NCBI GenBank assembly: GCA_022457155.1
Contig: JAJGOT010000201.1
Coordinates: 779,001 to 843,000 of the forward strand
DNA: 64,000 bases
Direction of reading: 5' to 3'
Source: Cladopsammia gracilis
Taxonomy: Eukaryota; Cnidaria; Anthozoa; Scleractinia; Dendrophylliidae
The translations under genes were made by a program, and so were the position numbers. Below the pieces are notes generated by a model, which saw only the letters and a program-made list of their open reading frames with translations, was not told the origin of the DNA and did not search any database. Shown here in pieces: positions 12,151 to 23,496 of this stretch. Numbering within the stretch: the stretch's first letter is position 1; every line of letters starts with the position of its first letter.

Positions 12151-12826
12151 GTCTTGGTATCACTATTTTTTGATTGGCGTTACACAGCTTATAGGATGTA
12201 AAGATAACATGGGGTGAACTTGTTTATGCATTTGTACATTGTGAATGCCTTCTGCTTGGTCCTTCTTACAGATAAGGTGTTCCAGCCAATCTGGTCGAGA
12301 GCCAGAGCTAGAGCTCGTGTCATAGCTTGATCTGGTGATAACTCTAGCAGCGTGGTTTTGTAGTTTCTGAATTGTTTCTCGCTTAGCTGTTAAACGCTAT
12401 GAACGCCATGAGCAATTATGGAAGCCGAATCATACTCGTAGGTTTATTTATGTATGCCTATATTGTACAAACCTAGCAACGGAAAGAGCTCCAGAAAGAA
12501 GATGAAGATAATCCTTCGTTTTGATGATGGGCTGCCTAGCAAATGGCGATTTAAAGAGGTGAGGAGGGGGAGGGGAGTGGAGGATAACTCAACATTTTGG
12601 ACCTGCCTGTTTTCTTTGCATCAAGGTATGTGTGTTGGAAAATTTAGGAAAAGGGGGCAATATTGGAAAATTACAGCACATAAACTACGAAATTGTCAAT
12701 AGTACCAGATCTTCCAACACGTCACGTGACAGTTTTGAGTATGCTACCCGGTCCTTGGCTTCAAAACAGTAAGTAGGTGTTGTCAGTTGAAAAGCAGGGC
12801 ACACTTGTATATCATTGAAGATAATT
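12151..12826. other. Non-coding, possibly further LINE remnant
   Basis: No intact frame. The stretch at 12230-12400 could be an older part of the same LINE, but stops and frame changes prevent a firm call. Confidence 0.3.
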
Positions 12827-12832
12827 TTTATT
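12827..12832 (-). terminator. Poly(A) signal AATAAA for the cysteine-rich peptide gene
   Basis: AATAAA on the minus strand, about 175 nt downstream of the stop codon at 13006-13008. The distance suits a short 3' UTR. Confidence 0.5.
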
Positions 12833-13005
12833 CAATTTTTGGTCTTACATAAATGTTAACCTACTTCTTATTTTACTGGAGCACAACGAAACTCTTTCTA
12901 CTTAACTGGCTCTACATTCATTTGCTTACAATAACTTATAAATAGCCTTTCGTTTACAACAGATGCATCGGTGTTTCTTGGTTGTAAGCATCGTGTCAGG
13001 TTTTT

Positions 13006-14606
13006 TCATCCGAGCTGCGGTTTACACACGTAATCACAGTTGCAGTAGCAAGGGACACAGTCAGTGCCATCACAAGCATTTCCGTCACAAGGATCTCGGT
13101 AACATTGTACAGGAGTCTTACACGGAGGACAATCTGCATGGAAGAGATATATATGATAATTATTTCTAAAACTCATTTGATAATTCAGGGTGCTGGTACC
13201 TTTAATTATTATATTTATATTTAATTAATCCTTGTAATTTATTTATTTAAACATCTCTGGATACAATAAAGCTTTGTTTGTTTGTTTGTTTGTTTGAGAA
13301 CACAAAGGAAATCACAACCACGAAGGAGGTTTGGATACACGCTCTTAATTTGTATAGAGTTTGGCAATTTTATTCCTTCGTTTTCTCTGCATTTAAGGTG
13401 GCTCACAACAGTTCCCAGAATTTTCCATCACCTATACTTTGATGGATCAATACTATAATTCTTTATCAGTTGATGCTTCAATAATGGTATCAAACAAACG
13501 CCCAATCATTGGTGAACAAGTTGCGGTCTCTTTTTTGATGTAACAGGTCACCATAGTAACAGTAAAACCTGTTAAAGACTCCCTTAATTTTATCTTTACG
13601 TGCTTATAACTAAAAAACGAGCTGGATGACCCCCATTTTTTATTATCGAATTGTAATTGGCATGTTAAGATACAACTTTGTGCAAAGTTCAAAAACATTC
13701 TGTACATAGGGTTCAGAGCCACCTTAAATTTTAGAAAATTTCCCACTGAGGGTTTCTTATCCGTTCCTTAATGCTATTTGATTAATATAAGTATTCAAGA
13801 TGGCATCTTGAGAATGTACCCTTTCATTATGGGCTATGGCCGTCATGGGCCATGCTTGCAGTTTAACTTAGTTTTCTCAAACTTCAACTCCGTTTCAATG
13901 TGTCAAAACAAAACTCTTACAAAATAAAACTGAGACAAAACAAAACTTACCTACAAAATAAGAATGAAATACAATTCAACTTATGATCAATATAAAACAA
14001 AAGGCTTTCTTAAAATAAAATAAAAATAATATAAGCAATAAAATCCACAAAATATATATAAAAAGCTAAAAATATTCAGGAAAGATCGTGTAAACAAACT
14101 TGATTTTTCCATGGCACGCGTAGGGCACCATAGTTAACTGTTTAGATTTTATTTTTATCGCTTTAAAAAGCGATAGGAAGAGTAGCTGGAATTACTCTAT
14201 AATACACACTTACAGAGTGGCAATAGCTCCCCCTCAACCTGAAGATACAAGTATAATAAAAATTATTTAAAAGTATATTAATAATAATTTATTCTAAACG
14301 GCAACTTTTAAAACTGGAAACACAATCCCATGGACTTTGAAGTTCTTTAGTTTAAATGACTGAATTATCTATTCACACCGGATGAAATATTTTACTGTGA
14401 AACGTTCTAGTTTTATCTCGGTCGTCTGTCATCTATCATGCAAGCACAACTGAAAAGGGAAGCATTAACACCAGACCATTGTGTTCAACTTAAAATTTTC
14501 TATCACAAACAAGGAAAAACAAACACAAGTTATGTTATAGTGGAACTACCTGCCCACAGTCAAGGCAAAAAACGGATAGAATGCCCAAAATGATCAGAAA
14601 TTTCAT
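13006..14606 (-). CDS. Small secreted cysteine-rich peptide, 69 aa, three exons
   Basis: Exon 1 (14606-14550) encodes a signal peptide starting MKFLIILGILSVF and ends at CAG then GTAGTT. Exon 2 (14238-14214) is only 25 nt, bounded by CTTCAG and GTAAGT. Exon 3 (13133-13006) follows ATGCAG and ends in TGA. Phases match at both junctions (0, then 1), giving 69 residues. The mature part has ten cysteines, all in exon 3, spaced C-x2-C-x5-C-x4-C-x4-C-x4-C-x2-C-x1-C-x1-C-x3-C, enough for five disulfides. An aspartate-rich stretch lies between cysteines 4 and 6. I do not recognise the fold. Coral small cysteine-rich proteins, matrix peptides, antimicrobials or toxins are possibilities, none supported directly. 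Intron 2 (13134-14213) carries a LINE tail and a MITE. Confidence 0.7.
13190..13296 (+). mobile_element. LINE 3' tail with (TTTG)n
   Basis: An AT-rich tract ends ATACAATAAAGC then (TTTG)n, the layout of a non-LTR retrotransposon 3' end with a simple-repeat tail. It lies in intron 2 of the cysteine-rich peptide gene. Confidence 0.5.
13395..13725. mobile_element. MITE with AAGGTGGCTC/GAGCCACCTT termini
   Basis: The termini are AAGGTGGCTC and GAGCCACCTT, flanked by TTT and AAA so that the palindrome runs outward. The element is 331 bp and non-coding, also within intron 2 of the peptide gene. Confidence 0.55.
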
Positions 14607-15213
14607 CTTACAGCCTGCAATAATTTCAGTGCTCAAGGTTATGATCTGCAATTGAAATAAAACAATGCTTTTTATATACTGCTCAATGCAGAATGTTACC
14701 TCTAATAGGAAATGGCCAGCATCAACCCAGAGACAAAGATAATGAAACAAAGAGAGGTAAAGCTAATAGTAAGCAATTTTTCTTCACTTACTGGGTTTAA
14801 CACGCTCAAAGGATAACACCTTGGAAAACCGCTTGCGAAGGCAACTGCTGATAGCTGAAAACAATCGAGTAACGATATTGTTTTTATAGAGCCTCATTTC
14901 GTATTCATTTATTTTAAAGGATTAACTTTGGAAGCTTAATGCAGCTGAACACACCATTGCAAAGACGAATCTCGTCGAATTGATAAGATCACCTCCCCTC
15001 CTTCATCTTTGCACACGAATATTAAATAAAGTTCCAGTAACTACAGGTGAATTCCTTTCAGAGAAAATAGCTCTTTATTTATTGAAAAAAGCTCAAAGGT
15101 TTTCTAACAATACATATAACCGAATCCATAACCGAAAGAAAAAAAGAAAAGAGAGAAAATTGTTTCATGATTGTCGTGTAAACAGGACTTGTTGTTTTAG
15201 GTGTTTTTTTTTT

Positions 15214-15245
<32 letters not shown>

Positions 15246-16319
15246 CTTTTTTCCCAAGCTGGCTGAAATTTCCGAATTCTGCGTTCATAGTTTATCAGTT
15301 TTTCACTGTTAGAATTTTGGTTTTTGGTGGATTCAGATTTGTGTTTACTACCTATTTTCCACAGATGAAGCAGATTCACTGATATCGTGTAAACTGGCAG
15401 TGAAGCTTAGCATCTGATATGATTTCATTTCGCATTTTTTTTTCTTTTGTGGTCGCGTGGAAATGCAAGTGTCATGCTCCAGTGCCTTTCACTGAAATGC
15501 GTAGATCGAATGTTTACTAGTGAAATTATAAACTTTTTCACTTTTTGTAATTATAAGCTTAACTTCGGGTGTTAAAATTTCTTTTAGCAGCTTTTAACCC
15601 CTGGCGAGTTACTTTACTGCCATAAGTTAAGTTTATTTTTATTTATTTATTAATTAATATTTTTTTTTTCACGAAAGTTCCTCGGAGCCACCCCCTCGAA
15701 ATGGGCCACTTCTCCCGTTATCATGAATTTATTCTTTTCCTTTTATTTTGGCGCAGAACGTTTAAAAAAAAAGCGTGGATATCGATAATCGCCGCTGAAA
15801 AAATTATTCCGCATTATAAACAATCTAAAAAAAAAATCAGTTTCCCATTTTCAATTTCCCATTCAATTTCCCATTCCCCATTCCCCATTCCCCGTTTTAG
15901 TAACATCCAATGCTAGGGCAAAGTCGTGAATTGTCTACTTCATTGCATATGTTACAGGTTTAATAAATCTAATTTATTTACATAAATCAGCTATAGAGCC
16001 TTAAAAGATGTAGATTGCAAACAGAATAGTCAGATTAAACAATTTGCCTCAACTTAAATTGTGTTTTTTTCGGATATGGACTATGTACTAGTGCAACTTT
16101 GTAGCAAAGTTTCCTTCCGCCTGTGTAGTTGGGATTTTTGGATTCGTGAAAGGACCAGTGCCCAAAAAAAAGAAACTACATAATCTACTAATATAGAATA
16201 ACATACTGTATATTTGATACGCGTGCGCGAGCTGCTTTTTAACTCCTTTAACCGACATCACATCGTGTGAAAAATATTTTTCTGCTCTACTGTATGCATC
16301 GAGCACTCTCTGTCCAAGT
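14607..16319. other. Non-coding stretch with low-complexity tracts
   Basis: No gene seen. It should contain the 5' UTR and promoter of the minus-strand peptide gene (start 14606). It includes the poly-T/poly-G block at 15204 and a run of TTCCC(C)A units at about 15840-15895. Confidence 0.4.
15204..15243 (+). repeat. Poly-T run joined to poly-G run
   Basis: About 20 T followed by about 20 G. The sharp switch is unusual and prone to assembly or polymerase error. Confidence 0.9.
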
Positions 16320-16747
16320 GACGACAAGCACAAAATATTATTATTATCGTTATTATATAATAACAATATACAAAAGTTTATAACTTCATAGCTAACAAAA
16401 ATTCTCAGCAGCAAAAATGTTTGCCAATGGCCCTACAATATGGACACTCGATCTGAGTCTGTCCTACAGAAGTCAAACAGTTTTGTGTTAAAAGAAGCGA
16501 AAGTTGCTCACTGTCGGATTACAAGTGGTAAATTATTCCAAAGTAGAGCAATGCAATTAAAACAAGAGTCTCTAAATAGTGATGCACGAAAACAACAAGT
16601 TGGACGAAGATTCAAATAAGAAGCAGAGCTTCTGGTGTGACCACTAGAGTAACAATTACAGTATTTCTCAAATAAATAATATTTTATTTCTCTGATATCT
16701 TTTTTGAGGTGGAGAATGTGCATTGCATTTAAAATTTCATCCCCCAT
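16320..16747 (-). mobile_element. Non-LTR retrotransposon C-terminal remnant
   Basis: The minus-strand frame 16747-16508 ends CFRASLFRDSCFNCIALLWN then NLP, the conserved tail of LINE reverse transcriptases. Its start is missing. An ATT/TAT-rich tail near 16320-16370 is probably its 3' UTR. It abuts a hAT-type terminus at 16750. Confidence 0.65.
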
Positions 16748-16749
16748 TT

Positions 16750-16771
16750 CAAAATCCTGGATCCGCCCCTG
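16750..16771 (-). mobile_element. Solo hAT-like terminus
   Basis: Minus-strand reading CAGGGGCGGATCCAGGATTT matches the CAGGGGCGGATCC ends common in hAT-superfamily elements. No partner end was found nearby. Confidence 0.4.
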
Positions 16772-18420
16772 AATTATTATCGTGCTCTTCGACTATTCTT
16801 TCAAGTGTAATCGGAACATTCCTGCTTGCTCGAAAAGGGCTGATATCGTCACCACTTATATTCAATATATAATGCTGATTCTTACGAATCTTATACAAGA
16901 GACAAACTACAAGGAAGTGTACTGTATTAAAAACATACATGTCCATCGAATCACACTGCTGGCTAGCGATGTGGAAAATACATTTTACTATTGGAATTTA
17001 AAAGACATTTTCTCTTGCAGTGCTTCATGCAGTTGTCAAAATCAGGAGTAGCTCTCTTCTTGGAAAGCGTCCGAAATATTTGCAAGCTCTCAAGATGGCG
17101 ACGCGATGGCCAGCTAGTTGTGATCTAAGATCGCAGTATTTGATGTTATAAAAGAAATCTTATGCTTAAACTCATGTATCACCTCGTGCTTATATTGTAC
17201 CAATAAAACGCAATCCAAACGCAGAATGTGTCCTAAATAACACAGCCTACAGGTAGGAAATGGATATAGAATATTTTACAAACTCAATGTGAAGAAGATT
17301 AGCTTTGCATTAATATAAATTGGACTGGATTCTATTTTTGCTACTTTGGCTTGAACGAAAAGGGGACAAGTTTATGGGTTAGGGCAAAAATGGGTTAGGG
17401 AAACTACTCTTGGTACGAAAATGACATTTAAAGACGCACCCCATTATACACCCCCGTAACTGAAATTTCTCCAATAAAAGCTCGTTAATAGCCACTTTTC
17501 ACACATATTGCTTACAGTGCTCCTTCTGTTAATTTGTTAAATCACTATCGGTTATAATTTACAGCCCACTAAAGGATTGACAAAACCTTGCTAGTTTAGG
17601 GACCGATTTTTTTTCTTACTTACCCAATGCGCTGGTTTGTCTGTTAAATGCGACCCTAACACTGGATAAGATGAATAAACTGGCTCTGAACAAAAACCAC
17701 TGCTGTGATTTTGAATATATCAGTTGTTCTTTTCTTATTGGTAAATACCTTTGTGACGTTTGTGAGTGTCATTTCATAGTGTTTTTTTTTTGTTCACAAA
17801 GAAAGGAGCTAAATGTAAAGTCGTTATGCTCTTTTGTTTTGAAAGTCTAATATATGTTCCGCGAACTAATATATTTTCCGCAAACGTGACTCTCTTTATG
17901 AGTTCACTTAAACCTGTCACTCCCAGATTCAAATTATAAGTGGAATAATGTAGTTCTACCTTTAATTTCGTCTGTAGATAAAACACTGCTGATAGTGTTG
18001 CATTGAGACAGCTCTTCAGCGATTTCATTCTTTCGTTTCCAAAATATATAACATGACGTCGAAAGGTCTGTTTCTGAAATGAAAGAACGAAAATGACTGA
18101 AGTGAGTTTTTTAGCTCAGAAACAGATGAGTTAATCAGAAACCCATAAGGGGTTGAAACGTGTAACTCTCAACGGCTTATATTGGACAAAGCGTGTGCAC
18201 ATTCAATTTCATTGAGTACCATTTTTGGAAGTTAAGCGGAAGTCAGAGAAACAAGATCAGCAAATCAAATCGCTGGGAAAATGTGACGCAATATATTTCC
18301 AAGTTCGCTCCGTTCAACCCATTCACGGACTCTGCGTCCAAGCATTTTACTTGAAGAATATCCACAAGAAGTTTTCACGGTTAACAAGCAAAGTAAATTA
18401 AAATAAGATAGACTGCCGGA
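16772..18420. other. Non-coding stretch
   Basis: No supported gene; open frames of up to about 90 codons show no domain. An ATG in good context at about 17094 (AAGATGGCGACG) closes after 18 codons. Confidence 0.35.
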
Positions 18421-18566
18421 TTGTGTTCGTTATAACAAGGATTTCGTTATATCGAGGTTCTGTTCCATACATTTTTCTTGTAATTTTGCCGGGCTGAAGA
18501 ATATCGTTCGTTATACCGAGGACTTCGTTGTATAAAGGTTCGTTGAATTGAGGTTCCACTGTACTG
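18421..18566 (-). mobile_element. Pogo/Tigger-like element end
   Basis: The minus strand begins CAGTACAGTGGAACCTCAAT and repeats TATAACGAA-type motifs, a pattern seen at the ends of Tc1/mariner-pogo elements. Only one terminus is clear. Confidence 0.4.
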
Positions 18567-18738
18567 AAATTGATAAGGATAGGTCCGCTTGATGAACCAT
18601 CTAGCAAACAGTTGCCATGCAGTGGCAATTTCATTGTACGACGCATATACGTTGTATAACTTTCTCATTGCGCTCACTAAAATTTGTTTCATTGCCATAG
18701 GCCCCTCCCCTGTATCTTCAAAAGCACTGAATACCACC

Positions 18739-19070
18739 GTCTGGTTAGCTCAGTTGATACAGCGCCAGTCTGCAGAGCGGGAGGTCGCGGGTTCGAATCC
18801 CGACCGGACCAACGCTCAGGGTCTTAAAATAACTAAGGATGAAGGTGCTGCCTTTGCTATGACATCTGCAAATGGTTAGACCTTCACGTGGCTAGGATGA
18901 CCACGTAGAAATGACGCTTCCGTCTATCATGGGGAGATAAAAGAACCATATTATTGGGGATGTAACAAAACCCTAGTTGTGACCACCTTCAGTGCCTAAT
19001 CCTCATAAGTGTATGTAAAGCGCCATGAGACATGTGATATGTGCGCTATATTAGTCTCCTTTCTTTTCTT
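18739..19070 (+). mobile_element. tRNA-derived SINE
   Basis: The head at 18739-18810 folds like a tRNA. The 7-bp acceptor stem GTCTGGT/ACCGGAC has one G-U pair. There is an A box (TTAGCTCAGTTG) and a B box (GGTTCGAATCC, 18790-18800), and the T stem is CGGG/CCCG. A GCA-like anticodon sits in the loop. The D stem is poor, and the head runs directly into an unrelated body (AACGCTCAGGGTCTTAAAAT), as in cnidarian SINEs, so it is not a working tRNA gene. The 3' end is near the T-rich tract at 19057. Confidence 0.75.
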
Positions 19071-19459
19071 AAAAGGGATGCGTTTAAGAGTCCAAGTTAT
19101 GGAGTAATGAACACCAAGAACAGAAAGATTGGTTATAACCAGTCTATCAGACTTTATATATCGTATAAGTCTGATCGTTTATTACGTAATACATCAAACA
19201 TGAGACACAGTGTTTCATCACAAGATCAAACACCGAGAAGAGAGTTGAAAATACGACGCGCTGCGGAGGTGTTTGATCGTGTGATAAAATACTTTGTCGA
19301 ATGTTTGATATTACTTCTCAAATCTCTATACAATGGATAACCGGCTATTGGTTTTGTTAAATACTTTTGTAAAATTCATTAATAATTCATAAGGGTACTA
19401 ACAAATAGAAATGAGCCATTCCAATTACATGATTACCCTGTAAAGGCCGATACAATCTT

Positions 19460-19658
19460 GATACAACTCACGAGTGGTTGTATCTAATTTGCATTCCAGA
19501 TACAACTCACGAGTGGTTGTATCTAATTTACATGTGAATGTGAATTTCACAAGTTGTTTACTACATTCGCGTCCGTGTTGTATCGGCACTATACATTCAC
19601 TCGCCTTCGGCTCGTGATGGTATAGGCCGATACAACAGTCCCGCTCATGTAGTAAACA
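19460..19658. repeat. Direct repeat plus inverted-repeat element
   Basis: A 31-bp unit starting GATACAACTCACGAGTGG occurs at 19460 and 19499; each copy is itself a hairpin (GATACAAC/GTTGTATC). Next comes an inverted repeat with arms TGTTTACTACAT (19555-19566) and ATGTAGTAAACA (19647-19658), inner arms GTTGTATCGGC/GCCGATACAAC and a loop containing CTCGCCTTCGGCTCG. Confidence 0.6.
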
Positions 19659-19845
19659 TTACATACACTGAAGAGTGATATATCCGGTGGATTGTCTAAT
19701 CCACTCTTTAAACAATGGAGCCAAGGTGTTTACTAACATTTGTTGAGATAAAGTTTCCGTATTTACAACTACATGTATATACAAACTAGTTAGGACGATG
19801 GTTAAAACTTCCATTCCGGGAAAAATGTTAACCCCCTCTGCGTTC

Positions 19846-20010
19846 AATCTTATCAATCAATCAATCAATCAATCTTTTATTAAACGAATAGATTATTTTC
19901 AAAATTATAGGCACCCGCAGGTAGCATCAAGCTAATCGAGGCGGGTGCTTTTAGAAATAAATAAATAAACAAATAAATAAAGAAAAAAAGAAAGAAAGAA
20001 AGAAAGACAT
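19846..20010. repeat. Simple repeats (TCAA)n, (AAAT)n, (GAAA)n
   Basis: (TCAA)n at 19850-19871 followed by TTTTATTAAA reads on the minus strand as a LINE tail (TTTAATAAAA then ATTG repeats). AAAT and GAAA tracts follow at about 19955-20008. Confidence 0.7.
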
Positions 20011-20076
20011 TTCTGTTCCCAACTTTCTAAAAACTCCACAGTTATTATCAGTATCACTAACAGTATTTGTTGTCTA

Positions 20077-20372
20077 TATACACCTAATTGAAGAAACGTT
20101 GAAGCATGAAAAGCATAAACCATGAACGATGAGACCGAAAGGGATTCTGGGTAGGAAGCATTGGTAAGCATAGAAACATTCCATTTCTTGATAATCAAGA
20201 TGTTTTCTTGTTTGATGCATTTAAAAGCATGATTTGTGCATCGTGTGTTAATATAATGTGTATTCTGTCACAAGCGAAGATTAATTTACCGAACTTCCCA
20301 ATAAACCTTTGGGTCGCATTGTTCATGGTTTATGCTTTTCACCCGACAACGTTTCTTCAATTTGGTGTATAC
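20077..20372. repeat. Inverted repeat with about 55-bp arms
   Basis: The left arm (20077-20131) and right arm (20317-20372) are imperfect reverse complements, sharing for example AAGCATAAACCATGAACGAT and TTGAAGAAACGTT. No coding content. Confidence 0.6.
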
Positions 20373-20481
20373 AAATATGTTTTAGTCCATTGCATTTTAA
20401 GGCGAATGTTTCCGATGAGCGTCTTTAGCCCACGACTATGTTTTGAAGAAACTCCACAAACCAGGCTTCTAAAAGCCATGC

Positions 20482-20636
20482 CAGGGGCGTAGCTACCTGT
20501 ACGCACGTGCGTACCTGAAAAAGTCGAAAAAAAAAAGAAGAAAGATTTGGGACTTGAGGGTGGGGGGAGGAGGTAGGGGTAGTGTTTGAAAACAGTGATT
20601 GTGCGTACCTCTGAAAAAGTCCTGGCTACGCCCCTG
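20482..20636. mobile_element. hAT-like MITE
   Basis: The termini are CAGGGGCGTAGC and GCTACGCCCCTG, typical of hAT elements, with inner copies of GTGCGTACCT and CTGAAAAAGTC. It is 155 bp. No clean 8-bp target duplication is visible. Confidence 0.6.
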
Positions 20637-22554
20637 CATACTTTACCTTTACTTAACTTGACATGCCCACTTTGTTGAGACAGGCTCTCTAAGAGGAGCT
20701 GAACTGATATTAACTGTTCTTCATCCCAGGACCGATTCAGTCTTCAATCTTTATATCAACGATCCAGCTCAGTAACAAAACATCGACACCCTACAACAAT
20801 ATATGAATAACCGAGTGTGAGAAACCACTTAAACCAGCCCCTTATCAGTTGACATAAGCTCAGTCGACTCAAGTTTAGCTGTTAACCCCCAGATTAAACA
20901 AATTGAAACAATTGCAAATTAGTTTAAAAGAGTGTTAATTGTTTTTTCAAGTGGCATTTTTCTTGACGTTGCCGGTTTCGTGGTTGTTTAAGTCTCTAGT
21001 TGTCCTCAGGAGACGACACAAATCAGGTCGAGAAGGTGCTGAAAAAGGAATCATCTCGCTAAAAGGGCTCTTTAACCCGAGGCGGGAGGGGGGGGGGGGG
21101 GGGGACGCTTCTGGAGCCCGCTCGAACTTTGAAGTTGTGTCGTTTCAAAACGGTCGACGCAATGACCACCAAATGTGGAAACATTTTCACATTAATGTCC
21201 TTTGTTCACCAACATTGACGTTTCCATGGCAACCGCTTTTTGACACCTATGTTTTACAGAATCAGCATTTTTCGATTTAATCAAGATTATTTGAAAGTTT
21301 TCTTATTGAATTAATATTTTCCACTTAATTTAGCGATAATTGATTAAATTATGTATAATTGTTCATTAATTAACTTAAGGTTTATTAACGATAATTTCAG
21401 GAAAGTGTGGAATATGAAATGTCAAAATCCAGGATGGCGGATCGAAGTTTCACTAAGGGTCGTTTCTCTCTATAATTTCATTATTGGTTAATATTTTGGA
21501 TTGTAAAGCATTTGCTCACAATAAACTAAGCCTTAGCAGTCCATTTGCTTTATTTTTCGGTGTTTTTTTTTTAACCGAAATAAACACGTTTGGACTAATT
21601 CAAGATAGCGGATCCAAGATGGCGGACAATAAAATGGGAAATTATTCTAGTATATAACCTGTCTGTGTAATTTCATTATCTCTAAACATTTATTGTCAAA
21701 ATATCATAAAAATGTCCTTTTCACTTGAGAAAGCTTTTTTGAATTTTTTTATTATTTTCTCCAAGCCTTTGCAGATGATAATACTTAAATTAAGTCACAT
21801 TATATATAGGAAGGAGAGGAGAGGGGCACATCTAGATAAACTAATATTGTGCCCCTTAAGTTACATCAGTATAAACAAAAAACTTGTAATTTTTGAGTAA
21901 AAAAGTAAAAGAAAACTTATAAAATAGCTCGGTATTGAATTGTTATTATTGAATTATTATTATTAAATTTATTATTATTATTGAATTCATTATTATTATT
22001 GAATTCATTAGGTACAGTATTCAGTAAATTTTAGAGAACAGTTGCATTGTGGAAGATTATCAGCACATCATTAAACATCACTTATATGACGTCACATGCT
22101 GTTACATACATAGCAACAAAGTGTACAATTTCATTAACTTTTACTCCTGCATCAATATGTGAAAGTTTGGTATGAACGCTACCGTTTGTTTCAGAGATAT
22201 GCCTTATAGAGCATTTCAGTTGGTTATTTCATTGTATATGACGTCATAATGACGTCACTGTTATTGTTAACAACACCAACATCCCAGACGGTCAAAAAAC
22301 GCCCGGTCTGGATAGGGCTAATTGTCACTTACTTATAAAGTTACTTTTTTCAACTTAAGTGGAACCAAAATCATTGACCCTACTTGCGTGGATTGGCTGT
22401 TCAAGTTCAAGTTTATTATTCACACTTATTCAATTACAATACAACAACAATAAGGAAAAAAAGAAGTAAGAACAGAGCTAACTATACATTGAATTAAACA
22501 TAACAAAGGAAAACGTGTGTAGCAGCCAAAGGAGCCAAGCTTTCGAGTTGGCTA
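20637..22554. other. Non-coding stretch downstream of the opsin
   Basis: No supported gene. A poly-G run lies at 21088-21104. The tract at 22409-22430 reads on the minus strand AATAATAAACTTGAACTTGA; it could be the poly(A) signal of the opsin (stop at 22555) or a LINE tail. TGACGTCA-type palindromes occur near 22085 and 22240. Confidence 0.4.
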
Positions 22555-23496
22555 CTACCACTGTACCATGTTCCTGTTGCGACGTCGCCGCCATGTTTTT
22601 ATCAAGCTCTGGCGAAATGATTTGTATGTGAAGAAATAGATGACCGGGTTATATGTACTGGAGGTCTTGGCAATTAACGCCGGGATAGCAGCCACAAGAA
22701 TCGGGACGGCTTCGGCGGAACCAAAGGCTGCGTAGAATGATACGATGGCGTACGGGGTCCACGCAAGGAAGAATCCGAGAACCATTGCCAGCCCAGTTTT
22801 TGCCATCTTCCATGAAGCTTGTACGGTTTCCAATGTGGCAGCGGCGTTTATGCCCCAAATCCTTTGAGCATTCTTCGTCATGTAACGCACATTTCTGAAC
22901 ATCATGATGTAACAAGCCACGATTATGCTTAGAGGCACAAAGTAGAAAAAGATGAACAAGCAAATTATGTAAGAGGTATCGGTTGAGCGGCGTGACTGCC
23001 ATCGGATGGAACAAGCAATGTTGCCAGCTTCGGGAGCATAACCGGACCAACCCAACAGAGGGAAGAGACTCCAAAGTAGGGCAAACGTCCACATGAACGC
23101 AATCACTGTTAACACACGTGACATAGAATGCTGGACATTCATTGGTTGAGTGATCACCAAGTATCGATCTAGTGCAAACGCGGCATGATGTAACATAGTG
23201 CCCAGGCCCAGAAAAGTAGTTATGAAAGCGTAAAAAGCGCAAGATTTTTCACCGAATGCAAAATCTGCCGACACATTTGCAGCGCCACCCATTGGCTTCA
23301 ACACCACGCCCATAAGCCAATCAGAAACAGCTATGCTGAGAACCAACATATTGGCGGGAAACAGCAGTGAGCGGTCCATTATAAAGGTCAGAATGACGAT
23401 TGAGTTGAGCGTACATGAAGCGAAGGCTAGGAAAAAGTAGATGAAAGCGATGATGTAGTGAACTGTTGGGCGAAGGACGTGAGAATCTTCCTCCAT
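22555..23496 (-). CDS. Opsin (retinal-binding GPCR), 313 aa, intronless
   Basis: This is a seven-transmembrane rhodopsin-class receptor. The retinal Schiff-base lysine is Lys277 in AKTSSTYNPVIY (TM7, before the NPxxY motif). Cys86 and Cys162 can form the TM3-loop 2 disulfide. DRY is at 110-112. TM6 has the FLAWTPYA pattern. Glu155, six residues before Cys162, matches Glu181 of bovine rhodopsin, the usual invertebrate counterion, while the Glu113 position is Tyr89. The residues matching the G-protein tripeptide are YKS. The C-terminal tail is only about 26 residues, very basic (RRRRNRN), with no palmitoylation cysteine and few Ser/Thr. A single exon is usual for cnidarian opsins. It acts in the plasma membrane of photosensory cells; the subfamily cannot be settled by eye. 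Confidence 0.93.
   Translation of the reverse strand: MEEDSHVLRPTVHYIIAFIYFFLAFASCTLNSIVILTFIMDRSLLFPANMLVLSIAVSDWLMGVVLKPMGGAANVSADFAFGEKSCAFYAFITTFLGLGTMLHHAAFALDRYLVITQPMNVQHSMSRVLTVIAFMWTFALLWSLFPLLGWSGYAPEAGNIACSIRWQSRRSTDTSYIICLFIFFYFVPLSIIVACYIMMFRNVRYMTKNAQRIWGINAAATLETVQASWKMAKTGLAMVLGFFLAWTPYAIVSFYAAFGSAEAVPILVAAIPALIAKTSSTYNPVIYFFTYKSFRQSLIKTWRRRRNRNMVQW

Noticed and set aside
18739..18810. Functional tRNA-Cys gene
   Set aside because: The D stem is poor and the sequence continues directly into a SINE body, so it is tRNA-derived and not a tRNA gene.
20939..21280. 113-codon plus-strand frame
   Set aside because: Its glycine run comes from a poly-G tract and no domain is recognisable.
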